Shown piece by piece: positions 8,434-16,366 of a DNA stretch of 64,000 bases. The first letter of the stretch is position 1. Every line of letters begins with the position of its first letter. The position numbers and the translations under genes are program-made. The stretch lies in contig CAVOLQ010000007.1 in NCBI GenBank assembly GCA_963696875.1, positions 496,001 through 560,000 on the forward strand, in the 5' to 3' direction. Source of the DNA: Albibacterium sp963696875. GTDB taxonomy: Bacteria; Bacteroidota; Bacteroidia; Sphingobacteriales; Sphingobacteriaceae. A model generated the notes under the pieces. That model was not told the origin of the DNA. It searched no databases and worked only from the letters and a program-made list of their open reading frames with translations.

Positions 8434-9708
8434 CTTCATAAATCGTTCATGAAAAGCTTTGTCCAACATTTCCCTGTGATCCGGATGTGCGATGCCTGTT
8501 AACGCTTTTGCTCTTTGCTTTAAGTTCATTCCAAACAGATTTACTTTTCCATATTCTGTAACTACCCAATGAACGTGGCCTCTTGTTGTAACTACACCAG
8601 CACCTTGATTAAGAAATGGAGTAATTCTGGAAACGCCTTTTGAAGTTACTGAAGGCAATGCGATAATGGGTTTTCCTCCTTGTGATAAAGAAGCTCCATG
8701 AATGAAGTCCATCTGACCACCAATGCCTGAAAATTGATAGGTTCCAATAGAATCAGCACAAACTTGTCCCGTCAGGTCAATCTCAATCGCAGAATTAATT
8801 GCAGTCACCCTTGGGTTTTGCCTAATAACACTTGTATCATTTACATAAGAAATATCCATTACAATAACGGAAGGGTTATCATCTATAAATTCGTATAATT
8901 TCCGAGTTCCAACCATAAATGCAGTTACGGACTTTCCGCGATTAAGTTTTTTATGGCTATTGTTTATTACACCATTTTCTATCAAAGGGATTACCCCATC
9001 AGAAAGCATTTCGGTATGCAGGCCTAGATTTTTATGTCCTGTTAAATTTTTTAATACTTGGTCCGGAATACCGCCAATACCTAATTGGAGAGTTGCACCA
9101 TTTTCCACGAGAGAAGCAACATTCTCACCGATCGCCAATGTAGCGGCATTTATACCTGTTGAATAATCAACTTCTGGTAAATCTGATTTATGGAGTACTA
9201 ACGCATTTATTTTATCTACGTGTATAAAGCCATCACCGTGTGTTCTTGGCATATTAGGATTTACTTGGGCGATAACATATTTTGCAGTATCAACAGCCGC
9301 TCTTGCAATATCAACGGAAGTTCCTAATGAGCAGAACCCATTTTTGTCGGGTAAAGAAACCTGAACCATGGCCACATCAATAGGTAAAATCTCACGTCTG
9401 AAAAGCAAAGGTATTTGGCTCAAAAAGATAGGAACATAATCTCCATTTACGCTATTAGCTACTTTTCGGGTGTTTGCCGAAACAAATAAAGAATTAACAA
9501 AAAAGCTTTCCCGATAAATAGGATTATCAAAATCCACATGCCCTAAATTGGTAATACTAACCAATTCCACATCTTCTAGCTCTGCATGCCTTCTTTGCAT
9601 GGCTTCTATTAGGTAACTTGGAGTGGATGCGCTACCATGCAGAAATACACGGTCGCCAGATTTAATATGCTTTACAGCTTCTTCTGCAGATGTATAAGGG
9701 ATGTTCAT
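8431..9708 (-). CDS. acetyl-CoA hydrolase/CoA-transferase family protein
   Basis: A 425-residue family I-type CoA-transferase of the acetyl-CoA hydrolase/4-hydroxybutyrate CoA-transferase group, cytoplasmic. Family marks are GDRVFLHGSASTPSYLI at the N-terminus, LQLGIGGIPDQVL, the catalytic-Glu region AINSAIEIDLTGQVCADSIG, GGQMDFIHGASLS and VTEYGKVNLFGMNL near the C-terminus. It probably moves CoA between acetyl-CoA and a short-chain acid; the acceptor cannot be told from sequence. It starts 34 bp after nosY and appears to be the last gene of the nos operon, an unexpected metabolic passenger. Its TAG stop lies in a heptad repeat. Confidence 0.88.
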   Translation of the reverse strand: MNIPYTSAEEAVKHIKSGDRVFLHGSASTPSYLIEAMQRRHAELEDVELVSITNLGHVDFDNPIYRESFFVNSLFVSANTRKVANSVNGDYVPIFLSQIPLLFRREILPIDVAMVQVSLPDKNGFCSLGTSVDIARAAVDTAKYVIAQVNPNMPRTHGDGFIHVDKINALVLHKSDLPEVDYSTGINAATLAIGENVASLVENGATLQLGIGGIPDQVLKNLTGHKNLGLHTEMLSDGVIPLIENGVINNSHKKLNRGKSVTAFMVGTRKLYEFIDDNPSVIVMDISYVNDTSVIRQNPRVTAINSAIEIDLTGQVCADSIGTYQFSGIGGQMDFIHGASLSQGGKPIIALPSVTSKGVSRITPFLNQGAGVVTTRGHVHWVVTEYGKVNLFGMNLKQRAKALTGIAHPDHREMLDKAFHERFMK

Positions 9709-9742
9709 TTCTAGTTTAGTTTTAGAGTCGCTTAAATGATGA

Positions 9743-10510
9743 CTATAAATTCTTCTTGTTAAATAATTTTAAAGATAACCATAAAGGGGCGGCCGCCCAT
9801 ACTATCATAACTGAAATTGATCCGATCATTCCTAATGAGCTGCCAAAGAAGCTCTTAAAAACCGCACTAGTAGCGCCCATCATGGCAGAGATATCCATTT
9901 TAATTAAAATTAAGATCCGGGCTAAATCAATTGGGTTTAAAATACTTAACCCAACGATTGCTTTTTCTAATGGATAATCCATGAATTGGAAAAGTACAAA
10001 AAGAATAATTCCATCAAAAAGTATGGAGAAATAAAACCATAATAATATGGAGATACCGATTCCTTTTGCTTTATCTTTTGTATAAACCGATCCTAACAGA
10101 GCAATAGAAACAAATATTATAGATAGCAACACTCCCATTAATAATATTGTAAATCCAACATCAGTAGGGGAGTAGACAAGAATGGGGATTCCACAGCCAA
10201 TTAAAAAAGCCACAGAAAGGGACACAGCTAAGCCAATAAATATACTTAACCAAAGCGCTTTTCTTTTTAGAGGTTGTGCAGCTAGAAGCTCAATGAATTC
10301 GGAGGAATTGTATACATAGATAGATGAAAATACAATACTTATTAAAGGGACTAAGATTAGAATTAGTGTCAGTAAACTTAACACCCCTTTTGAGGTATTG
10401 TCTTCAATTGTAAATAAGCCAAAGGATAGTAAAAAAAGGAATACGGTATAAGCGATGACAATTTTATTGCGCAGAATGTCTAAAATGACATATTTAATGA
10501 TCTTCTTCAT
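9743..10510 (-). CDS. nosY: NosY-like ABC transporter permease
   Basis: 255 residues with about six membrane helices and an N-terminal cytosolic KKIIKYVILDILRNK segment, as in NosY/ABC-2-type permeases. With NosF and NosD it forms the NosDFY machine that supplies sulfur or copper for the CuZ centre of nitrous oxide reductase in the periplasm. It follows nosF by 11 bp. The assignment depends mainly on position and topology, since permease sequences are poorly conserved. Confidence 0.88.
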   Translation of the reverse strand: MKKIIKYVILDILRNKIVIAYTVFLFLLSFGLFTIEDNTSKGVLSLLTLILILVPLISIVFSSIYVYNSSEFIELLAAQPLKRKALWLSIFIGLAVSLSVAFLIGCGIPILVYSPTDVGFTILLMGVLLSIIFVSIALLGSVYTKDKAKGIGISILLWFYFSILFDGIILFVLFQFMDYPLEKAIVGLSILNPIDLARILILIKMDISAMMGATSAVFKSFFGSSLGMIGSISVMIVWAAAPLWLSLKLFNKKNL

Positions 10511-10521
10511 GGATAGTTTTA

Positions 10522-11238
10522 TTAAACCAATAGTGCGTTTTCACTTTTCATAATGTGGGCGATTGCTTCTGAGAGTCTATATTTTCCAGTATCCGCTTTA
10601 AGTTGCTCAATCGGTTTTTTGAAAAATATTTCTCCTTCTTGCATATAAATCACGTGCGTTACTACATCATCAAGGTCACTTAATATATGGGAGGTAATCA
10701 GAATCAATTTATCTTTTTCTTTAGAAATTTTCTCTTTTAAGATTTCAGTTGCCAAAGGGTCTAGACCAGCCGTAGGCTCGTCTAAGATTAATACTTCTGG
10801 ATTAAACATAAAGGCTAGTTGTGCACTTACCTTTTGCCGCGTTCCTCCGGAGAGCGTACCCATTCTTTTATCTAGAATTTCTCCTAGTTTAAAGTCTTGG
10901 TATAAATCTTCGTCAATAATTTGATACGGACTTTTACGGATGTCTTTTAGCATATCAAGAACTTGTGCAATACTCATGTTTTCTGGATAGCGGCCGATCT
11001 GAGGCATGTAACCGATATTTTTCCTGTATAGCCAGTCTTTTTTTATCGACTTATTATTGAAACGTATATCTCCTTCATCAGGTACTACCATTCCCAAAAT
11101 ACATTTTATTAAGGTAGTTTTTCCACAACCATTTGGACCAATGAGTGCAATTACTTGTCCTTTTTCGCAAGTAGTACTGACATCTTTCAGCGCTGATAGC
11201 TTGCCAAATCTTTTGGTTACATTCGATATTTCTATCAT
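10522..11238 (-). CDS. nosF: NosF-like ABC transporter ATPase
   Basis: 238 residues. Walker A GPNGCGKTTLIK, a Q-loop around MPQIGRYPE, signature LSGGTRQKVSAQLAF, Walker B VLILDEPTAGLDP and the H-loop in LITSHILSDLDD are all intact. NosF energises NosY and interacts with periplasmic NosD during CuZ assembly. It is separated from nosD by 194 bp containing repeats, so it may have its own transcript, but no clear promoter was seen in the gap. Confidence 0.92.
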   Translation of the reverse strand: MIEISNVTKRFGKLSALKDVSTTCEKGQVIALIGPNGCGKTTLIKCILGMVVPDEGDIRFNNKSIKKDWLYRKNIGYMPQIGRYPENMSIAQVLDMLKDIRKSPYQIIDEDLYQDFKLGEILDKRMGTLSGGTRQKVSAQLAFMFNPEVLILDEPTAGLDPLATEILKEKISKEKDKLILITSHILSDLDDVVTHVIYMQEGEIFFKKPIEQLKADTGKYRLSEAIAHIMKSENALLV

Positions 11239-11349
11239 TTTATATTATTTAAAAGGTTATCCTTTATTTTTTTTTAAATCTGTTGTCAGTAAAAAATGCT
11301 TCATCAAATGTTATTAGATTAGTTCATATTTTCATCAGGCGCTACTTCT

Positions 11350-11376
11350 GTCATCCTAGAGCATAGTGAAGGATCT
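11350..11376. repeat. dispersed GTCATCCT...GAAGGATCT palindromic repeat
   Basis: GTCATCCTAGAGCATAGTGAAGGATCTC, an imperfect palindrome (ATCCT ... AGGAT). A sister copy lies at 52923. Both are intergenic. Confidence 0.55.
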
Positions 11377-11404
11377 CTTGTTCCCATTTATTTAACCCTA
11401 CAAT

Positions 11405-11435
11405 CTGACAGCTGATAGCTCATAGCTGACATCTA
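11405..11435. repeat. 7-bp degenerate tandem array at the nosD 3' end
   Basis: Units CTGACAG CTGATAG CTCATAG CTGACAT, then CTATTTA, whose first three bases complement the TAG stop of nosD. The register is unbroken up to the stop codon. Confidence 0.7.
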
Positions 11436-12701
11436 TTTAATCATTCTCATCCTAGGTTCCTCATCTACCAAACCTTCAGGTGTTAATCCCGGTAATACCC
11501 GCTCGGCTCTGTCCATTAAATTTACAAAAAAGCTTCTGAAAAGCATCAATATTGCAGAGTTACGTTCTATAAGCATAGAATATAGACTAACTGGTCGGAA
11601 AGGGACATCACCGACTCCATTTCTATTGAGGTCATAACCTTCATATTTATCCCAATAATTACCATTAAATGAATTCTCAATAACAGATGCGTTCGTAGCT
11701 ATATCAAAGGTGTTTCTGAGGAAATTATTATTAGTAACTTCAACATTATCACAACTCCCCATGATTTTTAATGCCCATCCGTTGTTTTCAAAATGATTAT
11801 CTTTCATTATAATTCTGGTGCTGCCCTCCGCTAAAACTCCAACTGTATTTCTTTCAAAGTGATTGCCTATAATTTCGCTGTCGTTCAAATCTTTTAAGAG
11901 GATGGCATAGGCAGCATTTCCCCAATTATCAGAGAATACATTGTTCTTCATTTTAACACGCTTCGAATACATTACGGCTACCCCCGCACCGTTCTTTTTA
12001 ATGACGTTATTTTCATACTCATTGTCATGCGCAAACATAAAATGTAAGCCATAACGAGAGTTGTTCGCACTTTGGTTGTTATGAATAATTGAATTTGTAA
12101 CAAATTCCAAATAAATGCCATCTCGGTGGCCATTCACAATGTTATCTTTAATTGTTAAATCCGAGCTTTTCCAACAATGAATACCATTTGCTGATTTTTT
12201 TGAACTGTTAGGGCTCCTTTGGAGAATGTTTCCCTCTATTGTGCTATGGGTAGAAAACTGGCTTAAAATGCCGAAAAAAGTATCGGTTAGCTTATTATTT
12301 CTAATCGTGATATTTTTTGAAGTGATGAGACGAATTGCAGCAATGTCTTCAAAACTTGAGGTGCCGGAATTGATAATAGAAAATCCTTCTATTACAACAC
12401 CATCACTTTTAATATGGATAATTTCCCCTTCGTTTTCACCATCAATTATAGGATAGTTCTCACCTAGCAATACTAAAGGCTTATTAATGGTAATTAATCC
12501 TTCTTTGTAAGTTCCAGCCTTTACTAAAATGGTATCACCGGCTTGAGCACGCACAATTGCTACCTTTATGGAAGTAATAGCGCCTTGTGGTTCGACAGTA
12601 ATGGTTCTCGCTTCAAGCGTTCCAATATGAGAAAACATCATTAAGCTAAAGAATATTATTGAAGCCAACAGTTGTTTTAATTGTTTTTGTAATCTTCCCA
12701 T
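11433..12701 (-). CDS. nosD: NosD periplasmic copper/sulfur-insertion protein
   Basis: 422 residues: a signal peptide (LLASIIFFSLMMFSHIGTLEA), then a parallel beta-helix of repeated short N-rich strands (ITIRNNKL, LTIKDNIVNG, NEYENNVIKKNGAGVAV), the NosD/CASH-repeat fold. The conserved C-terminal NYWDKYEGYDLNRNGVGDVP segment is typical of NosD. It acts in the periplasm with NosFY in maturing the CuZ cluster of NosZ. The start overlaps the end of the membrane-NosL gene by 25 bp, indicating translational coupling. The stop codon is part of a heptad array. Confidence 0.93.
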   Translation of the reverse strand: MGRLQKQLKQLLASIIFFSLMMFSHIGTLEARTITVEPQGAITSIKVAIVRAQAGDTILVKAGTYKEGLITINKPLVLLGENYPIIDGENEGEIIHIKSDGVVIEGFSIINSGTSSFEDIAAIRLITSKNITIRNNKLTDTFFGILSQFSTHSTIEGNILQRSPNSSKKSANGIHCWKSSDLTIKDNIVNGHRDGIYLEFVTNSIIHNNQSANNSRYGLHFMFAHDNEYENNVIKKNGAGVAVMYSKRVKMKNNVFSDNWGNAAYAILLKDLNDSEIIGNHFERNTVGVLAEGSTRIIMKDNHFENNGWALKIMGSCDNVEVTNNNFLRNTFDIATNASVIENSFNGNYWDKYEGYDLNRNGVGDVPFRPVSLYSMLIERNSAILMLFRSFFVNLMDRAERVLPGLTPEGLVDEEPRMRMIK

Positions 12702-13696
12702 TGGATTTCCTTTGCATTAAAATATTCTTGATACTTGTCTAAACTATCTGCTTCTGCAAATGTGGCAATATTGGACGCCATCGGACTTTTAATATCATCC
12801 CCGTGTAGTAATAGCGCATTAGAAGCTACAATAAAGGTCGAAGGTTTTGAGAAATCAATATAGTAGATTTGATTTATGTCCGTTTCAGCTACCTGCCCTT
12901 CCTCCAAAAATTTATTTAAACAATGTAGGTCATCAAATTTGTAGGCTTTCCCTTTATTGGTGACGATTTCCGCGCCAAAATGTTCATCTACAATCGTCAT
13001 TACACAGTAGTCACAATTGTCTACGCCAAAATTAATGGCTTGTGGGCCTGTGCTGCATGAGCTTAAAAAGAAAATAAGCAAAATAGCTATGGTAGCGTGT
13101 TTTGTGTTCATTTTAATTGTTTTTTTACTTTTACGGATTTCGATAATAACGCCTAAAAATAAAACCAAACCGACGAAAATCATCAACCATCCACCAATAT
13201 CAGGAGTGGAATAGGCTCCGAAGTTTAGCAGTTGTTTGAATCCGATTAAAGGTGGAGAATAAGTCATCCCAGGTACTTGGATGGGTGCGGTAGGGTCTAG
13301 GTTACGTCCGTAATCCTGTTCCCAAAGATAAAAGTCGACCATGGCAGCCACGGCGAATAGGATGAAAAGAGCGGTCCAGGTATAGAATAACCATTTCCGA
13401 TTGACGGCAATACTTAGAAAGCCAATTAGCGCCAATGCGCCAATAATATAAGGTAATACGGTAAATTCAACAAAATCGTCCGCACTTAATTGACGCATTC
13501 CTATATAATGATTCAAACCGTTAATAATTTGAACATCTCCTGCTAATTGATTGGAATAAATCTGCATAACCAACCCTTCCGGATATTGAGGCGCAGATAG
13601 TTCGATACGCCATATAGGAACAAAAATCACGATGATTAAAGCAATTGCTGAGAGAATTGCGATAATCTTGGTACTAAAGGATAATTTATTGTTCAT
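12677..13696 (-). CDS. nosL: fusion of a nos-linked membrane protein (NosB-like) with the NosL copper chaperone
   Basis: 339 residues in two parts. Residues 1-190 form a membrane protein of about four helices with an extracytoplasmic loop, including LNHYIGMRQL, EFTVLPYIIGALAL and PPLIGFKQLLNFGAYS. Its position next to nosZ is that of NosB in clade II nos clusters, a positional inference. Residues 196-339 are a complete NosL lipoprotein with its own start Met196, hydrophobic stretch and lipobox LSSC (C214), then the copper motif DNCDYCVMTIVDEHFGAEI. No stop separates the parts. NosL delivers Cu(I) to NosZ. NosL may be made as a fusion, from internal ATG 13111, or both. Confidence 0.9.
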   Translation of the reverse strand: MNNKLSFSTKIIAILSAIALIIVIFVPIWRIELSAPQYPEGLVMQIYSNQLAGDVQIINGLNHYIGMRQLSADDFVEFTVLPYIIGALALIGFLSIAVNRKWLFYTWTALFILFAVAAMVDFYLWEQDYGRNLDPTAPIQVPGMTYSPPLIGFKQLLNFGAYSTPDIGGWLMIFVGLVLFLGVIIEIRKSKKTIKMNTKHATIAILLIFFLSSCSTGPQAINFGVDNCDYCVMTIVDEHFGAEIVTNKGKAYKFDDLHCLNKFLEEGQVAETDINQIYYIDFSKPSTFIVASNALLLHGDDIKSPMASNIATFAEADSLDKYQEYFNAKEIQWEDYKNN

Positions 13697-13782
13697 GAGA
13701 TTTGTTTTTTGTTTATGGGAGAGAAGAAACAGGAAGTAATCCGAGGATTATCTTCCTGTTTTCTTGAGATAAAACTAAAGCT

Positions 13783-15777
13783 CTATCTTGCCGCTGTTGA
13801 CATACCTGGAGCGGTTTCTCCAGTTCCATAACGTAGCGGCACATTACTTCCTGCAGGTGACACCCGAATGTATCCTTGCATTTCTTGGTGTAGTGCACTA
13901 CAGAAATCGCTGCAATAGAATGGGATCATGCCTGCTTTTTTGGGTACCCATTTCAAGGTTTGTGTTTCTCCTGGTAAAACAAGCAATTCGGCGTTGGTAT
14001 TTCCCATGATCGCAAATCCGTGTGGTAAGTCCCAATCTTGTTCTAAGTTGGTAACGTGAAAATACACTTCGTCACCCACTCTGATTCCTTCAATATTGTC
14101 AGGGGTAATATGGGTTCTGATTACGGTAGTGTAAACATGAACTTTATTTCCATCGCGTACTATCTTGGTCTCACCTTCGCCTTTTGATACATAAGGGTGG
14201 GTGTTTTTATTGATATCGTAAATTCGTTTTTGATTCTTAGTAATAAGATCAGCAGGTACCATCTGTGCATAATGGGGCTCCCCAATAGTTGGGAAGTCTA
14301 ATAGTAGCTGCATCTTATCGCCACTGATATCGAACAGTTGAGCGCTTTGTGATAATTCTGGACCAGTCGGTAAATAACGATCCTTTGTTATCTTATTCCA
14401 AGCTATCGCATATTTTCCATGAGGCTTTTTAGTGTCCCCACCTGCAACAGTCAAGTGACCTGTAGAATAAAACGTAGGGGCTCTGTCTAGTATCTCCAAT
14501 GTCTTTACATTCCATTTTACAAGCTCCGAAGAAACGAAGAAGGAGGTATATGCATTTCCTTTATCGTCAAATTCTGTATGCAATGGGCCTAAACCTGGTT
14601 TTTTAACCTCTCCGTGAAGTACGGCATCATAGTTTAATACCGGGAAGCTATCGTACTCACCATCGTAATTCTTCTCTTCAATTGCTTTTAGAATTTTAGT
14701 GAATGAGAACACTGGAATTAGAGAGGCTAATTTACCACTACCAATGATGTATTCGCCAGTGGGGTCTACGTCTGTACCATGTGGTGATTTAGGACATGGA
14801 ATAAAGTAGGCAATACCCTCTAATTCTGTGGGATCTAAAACTAATACTTCATTTAGCATTTCAGAAGTTCCCATATGACTGTTTTCATCATAGGTATTGT
14901 GAGCATAGTTAACTTTTGATTTTTTTCCTTTTCCAGCTTTGATGTATTCTTCCGCTTTTTTCCAGTTTACCGCCATGATAAAGTCTTTATCCCGTTGCGA
15001 AGAATTAACTTCCATTAAGGTATAAGCTTTTTCAGTGTTATAAGTAGAAAAGAAGAACCAATCTTTACTAGGACCTTTACCTGCACGGCTTAAGTCAAAG
15101 TTTACCGGTGGAGTTTTTAATTGGAAAGAAATTGCCATTTTTCCTGTTTCAGGATGCACGCTAATAAAACTTATAGCACCGCTAAAGTTCTCGGCATACG
15201 AACTAATCGGAATATCCCCATTTTCTTCTTCGAAAGGAACGCTGAAGCGAGTTCCCGCAACCACATATTCAGTGTTTTCGGTGATGAAAGGCGAGGAGTG
15301 GTTTCCTGCGCTATTGGGTATTTCCAGAATTTCTACTGTTTTAAATGTAGTCAGATCAATTCTTGCCACTCTTGGTGTGTTATTTTCATTGGCAAATAAC
15401 CACCTTCCATCCATTGCTCCATCCGTTTGAGAAATAGCAAGGTGGTGCTGGTCCCCCCAAGGAATATACCCATGAGAGGTATTTAACATGGGCTTAGTCT
15501 CTTCACTAAAACCATAACCAGTCTCAGGATCAGCCGAGAAGACTGGAAGTACCTTCAATAAACGTCCAGATGGAATTCCATAGACGGCTACTTGTCCGCT
15601 AAAGCCTCCCGAAGTAAAAGAATAGAATTCATCGTATTCACCGGGGGCGACATATACTTTTTGAGCCGCATCCCCACTAACAGCGGAGCCAGCAGTTTTG
15701 GGTTTACAGGAATTAAAGCCTGCGAGTATTGTCAAAGCAGTGGCTAGGACAAACAATTTTTGGATTGAATGTAACAT
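13783..15777 (-). CDS. nosZ: nitrous oxide reductase NosZ, clade II (Sec-exported)
   Basis: 664 residues. The N-terminus is a Sec-type signal with a lipoprotein-like Cys24 (LAGFNSC); there is no twin-arginine motif, a mark of clade II (atypical) NosZ. The propeller carries CuZ-region histidines in WGDQHHLAIS and clade-typical GAMDGRWLFAN and SPHGTDVDPTGEYI. The C-terminal cupredoxin holds the binuclear CuA site CSDFCSALHQEM (C622, C626, H630, M633) after HGFAIMGNTN. The enzyme reduces N2O to N2 in the periplasm, probably fed by the cytochrome c encoded 28 bp upstream. All visible ligands are intact, so activity is expected. Confidence 0.97.
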   Translation of the reverse strand: MLHSIQKLFVLATALTILAGFNSCKPKTAGSAVSGDAAQKVYVAPGEYDEFYSFTSGGFSGQVAVYGIPSGRLLKVLPVFSADPETGYGFSEETKPMLNTSHGYIPWGDQHHLAISQTDGAMDGRWLFANENNTPRVARIDLTTFKTVEILEIPNSAGNHSSPFITENTEYVVAGTRFSVPFEEENGDIPISSYAENFSGAISFISVHPETGKMAISFQLKTPPVNFDLSRAGKGPSKDWFFFSTYNTEKAYTLMEVNSSQRDKDFIMAVNWKKAEEYIKAGKGKKSKVNYAHNTYDENSHMGTSEMLNEVLVLDPTELEGIAYFIPCPKSPHGTDVDPTGEYIIGSGKLASLIPVFSFTKILKAIEEKNYDGEYDSFPVLNYDAVLHGEVKKPGLGPLHTEFDDKGNAYTSFFVSSELVKWNVKTLEILDRAPTFYSTGHLTVAGGDTKKPHGKYAIAWNKITKDRYLPTGPELSQSAQLFDISGDKMQLLLDFPTIGEPHYAQMVPADLITKNQKRIYDINKNTHPYVSKGEGETKIVRDGNKVHVYTTVIRTHITPDNIEGIRVGDEVYFHVTNLEQDWDLPHGFAIMGNTNAELLVLPGETQTLKWVPKKAGMIPFYCSDFCSALHQEMQGYIRVSPAGSNVPLRYGTGETAPGMSTAAR

Positions 15778-15805
15778 ATATTCTGGTTTTAAATTTGTGG
15801 CTTTT

Positions 15806-16282
15806 TTATTTTACGCCATCGTTCTTGCGCATAAACTCGTATATCGAGCGTGCATCTTCGTCGCTAAGATTCTGATTGGGCATACGGACCATACAAATCT
15901 CAAGTTGAGCTTGTAATTCAGCGTCTAAGTCGATCATTGCGTCTGTATTGGTTAAAAAGTTCATGATCCAAGGGGCCGTTCTTCTTTCGCTTACTCCTTT
16001 GAAGCCTGGACCTACTAGGCGTTCGTCACTAAGTTTGTGGCAACTTCCACATTTTACACTAAAAATAGACTCTCCTTTAGCGGCCATCTCAGTATTAAGA
16101 GTGGGAGAAACCTCAACATCAGTAAATTTACCTTCACCACGATGCGGATCATATTCTGCGATTTCTGCTTCTGTTGCAGCATGCTTTTCGCTCGATTCAT
16201 TGTTGCTAGCTGACCGATTACCATTGTTTGAACAAGCTGCTGCAAACAAAACTGTGATTCCTAATACAAATAATTTTTTCAT
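15806..16282 (-). CDS. periplasmic lipoprotein cytochrome c of the nos operon
   Basis: 158 residues: lipoprotein signal ending FAAACS (C17), a low-complexity linker, then one class I heme c domain with CGSCH (C78, C81, H82) and a likely axial Met134 in MVRMPNQNLSDEDARSI. VGPGFKGV is the usual cytochrome c turn. It is directly upstream of nosZ and is the likely electron donor to CuA; cytochrome c genes in this place are frequent in clade II nos clusters. No nitrite or NO reductase gene is in the window, so the role is assigned from position. Confidence 0.9.
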   Translation of the reverse strand: MKKLFVLGITVLFAAACSNNGNRSASNNESSEKHAATEAEIAEYDPHRGEGKFTDVEVSPTLNTEMAAKGESIFSVKCGSCHKLSDERLVGPGFKGVSERRTAPWIMNFLTNTDAMIDLDAELQAQLEICMVRMPNQNLSDEDARSIYEFMRKNDGVK

Positions 16283-16366
16283 AATTGTTCTTTTTAATTA
16301 TTTTGATTAATAAAAATAAGCTTTATGACATTATTAATACAATTATTCCTCATTTTTATTTGTTGT

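Noticed and set aside
11239..11432. Search for an Fnr-type site or small gene between nosF and nosD
   Set aside because: Only the dispersed repeat and the heptad array were found; no TGA-N6-TCA palindrome and no ORF with support.
13713..13898. Minus-strand 61-codon ORF at the 3' end of nosZ
   Set aside because: It is a frame-shifted shadow of the nosZ C-terminus (the true frame carries the CuA ligands) and has no independent support.
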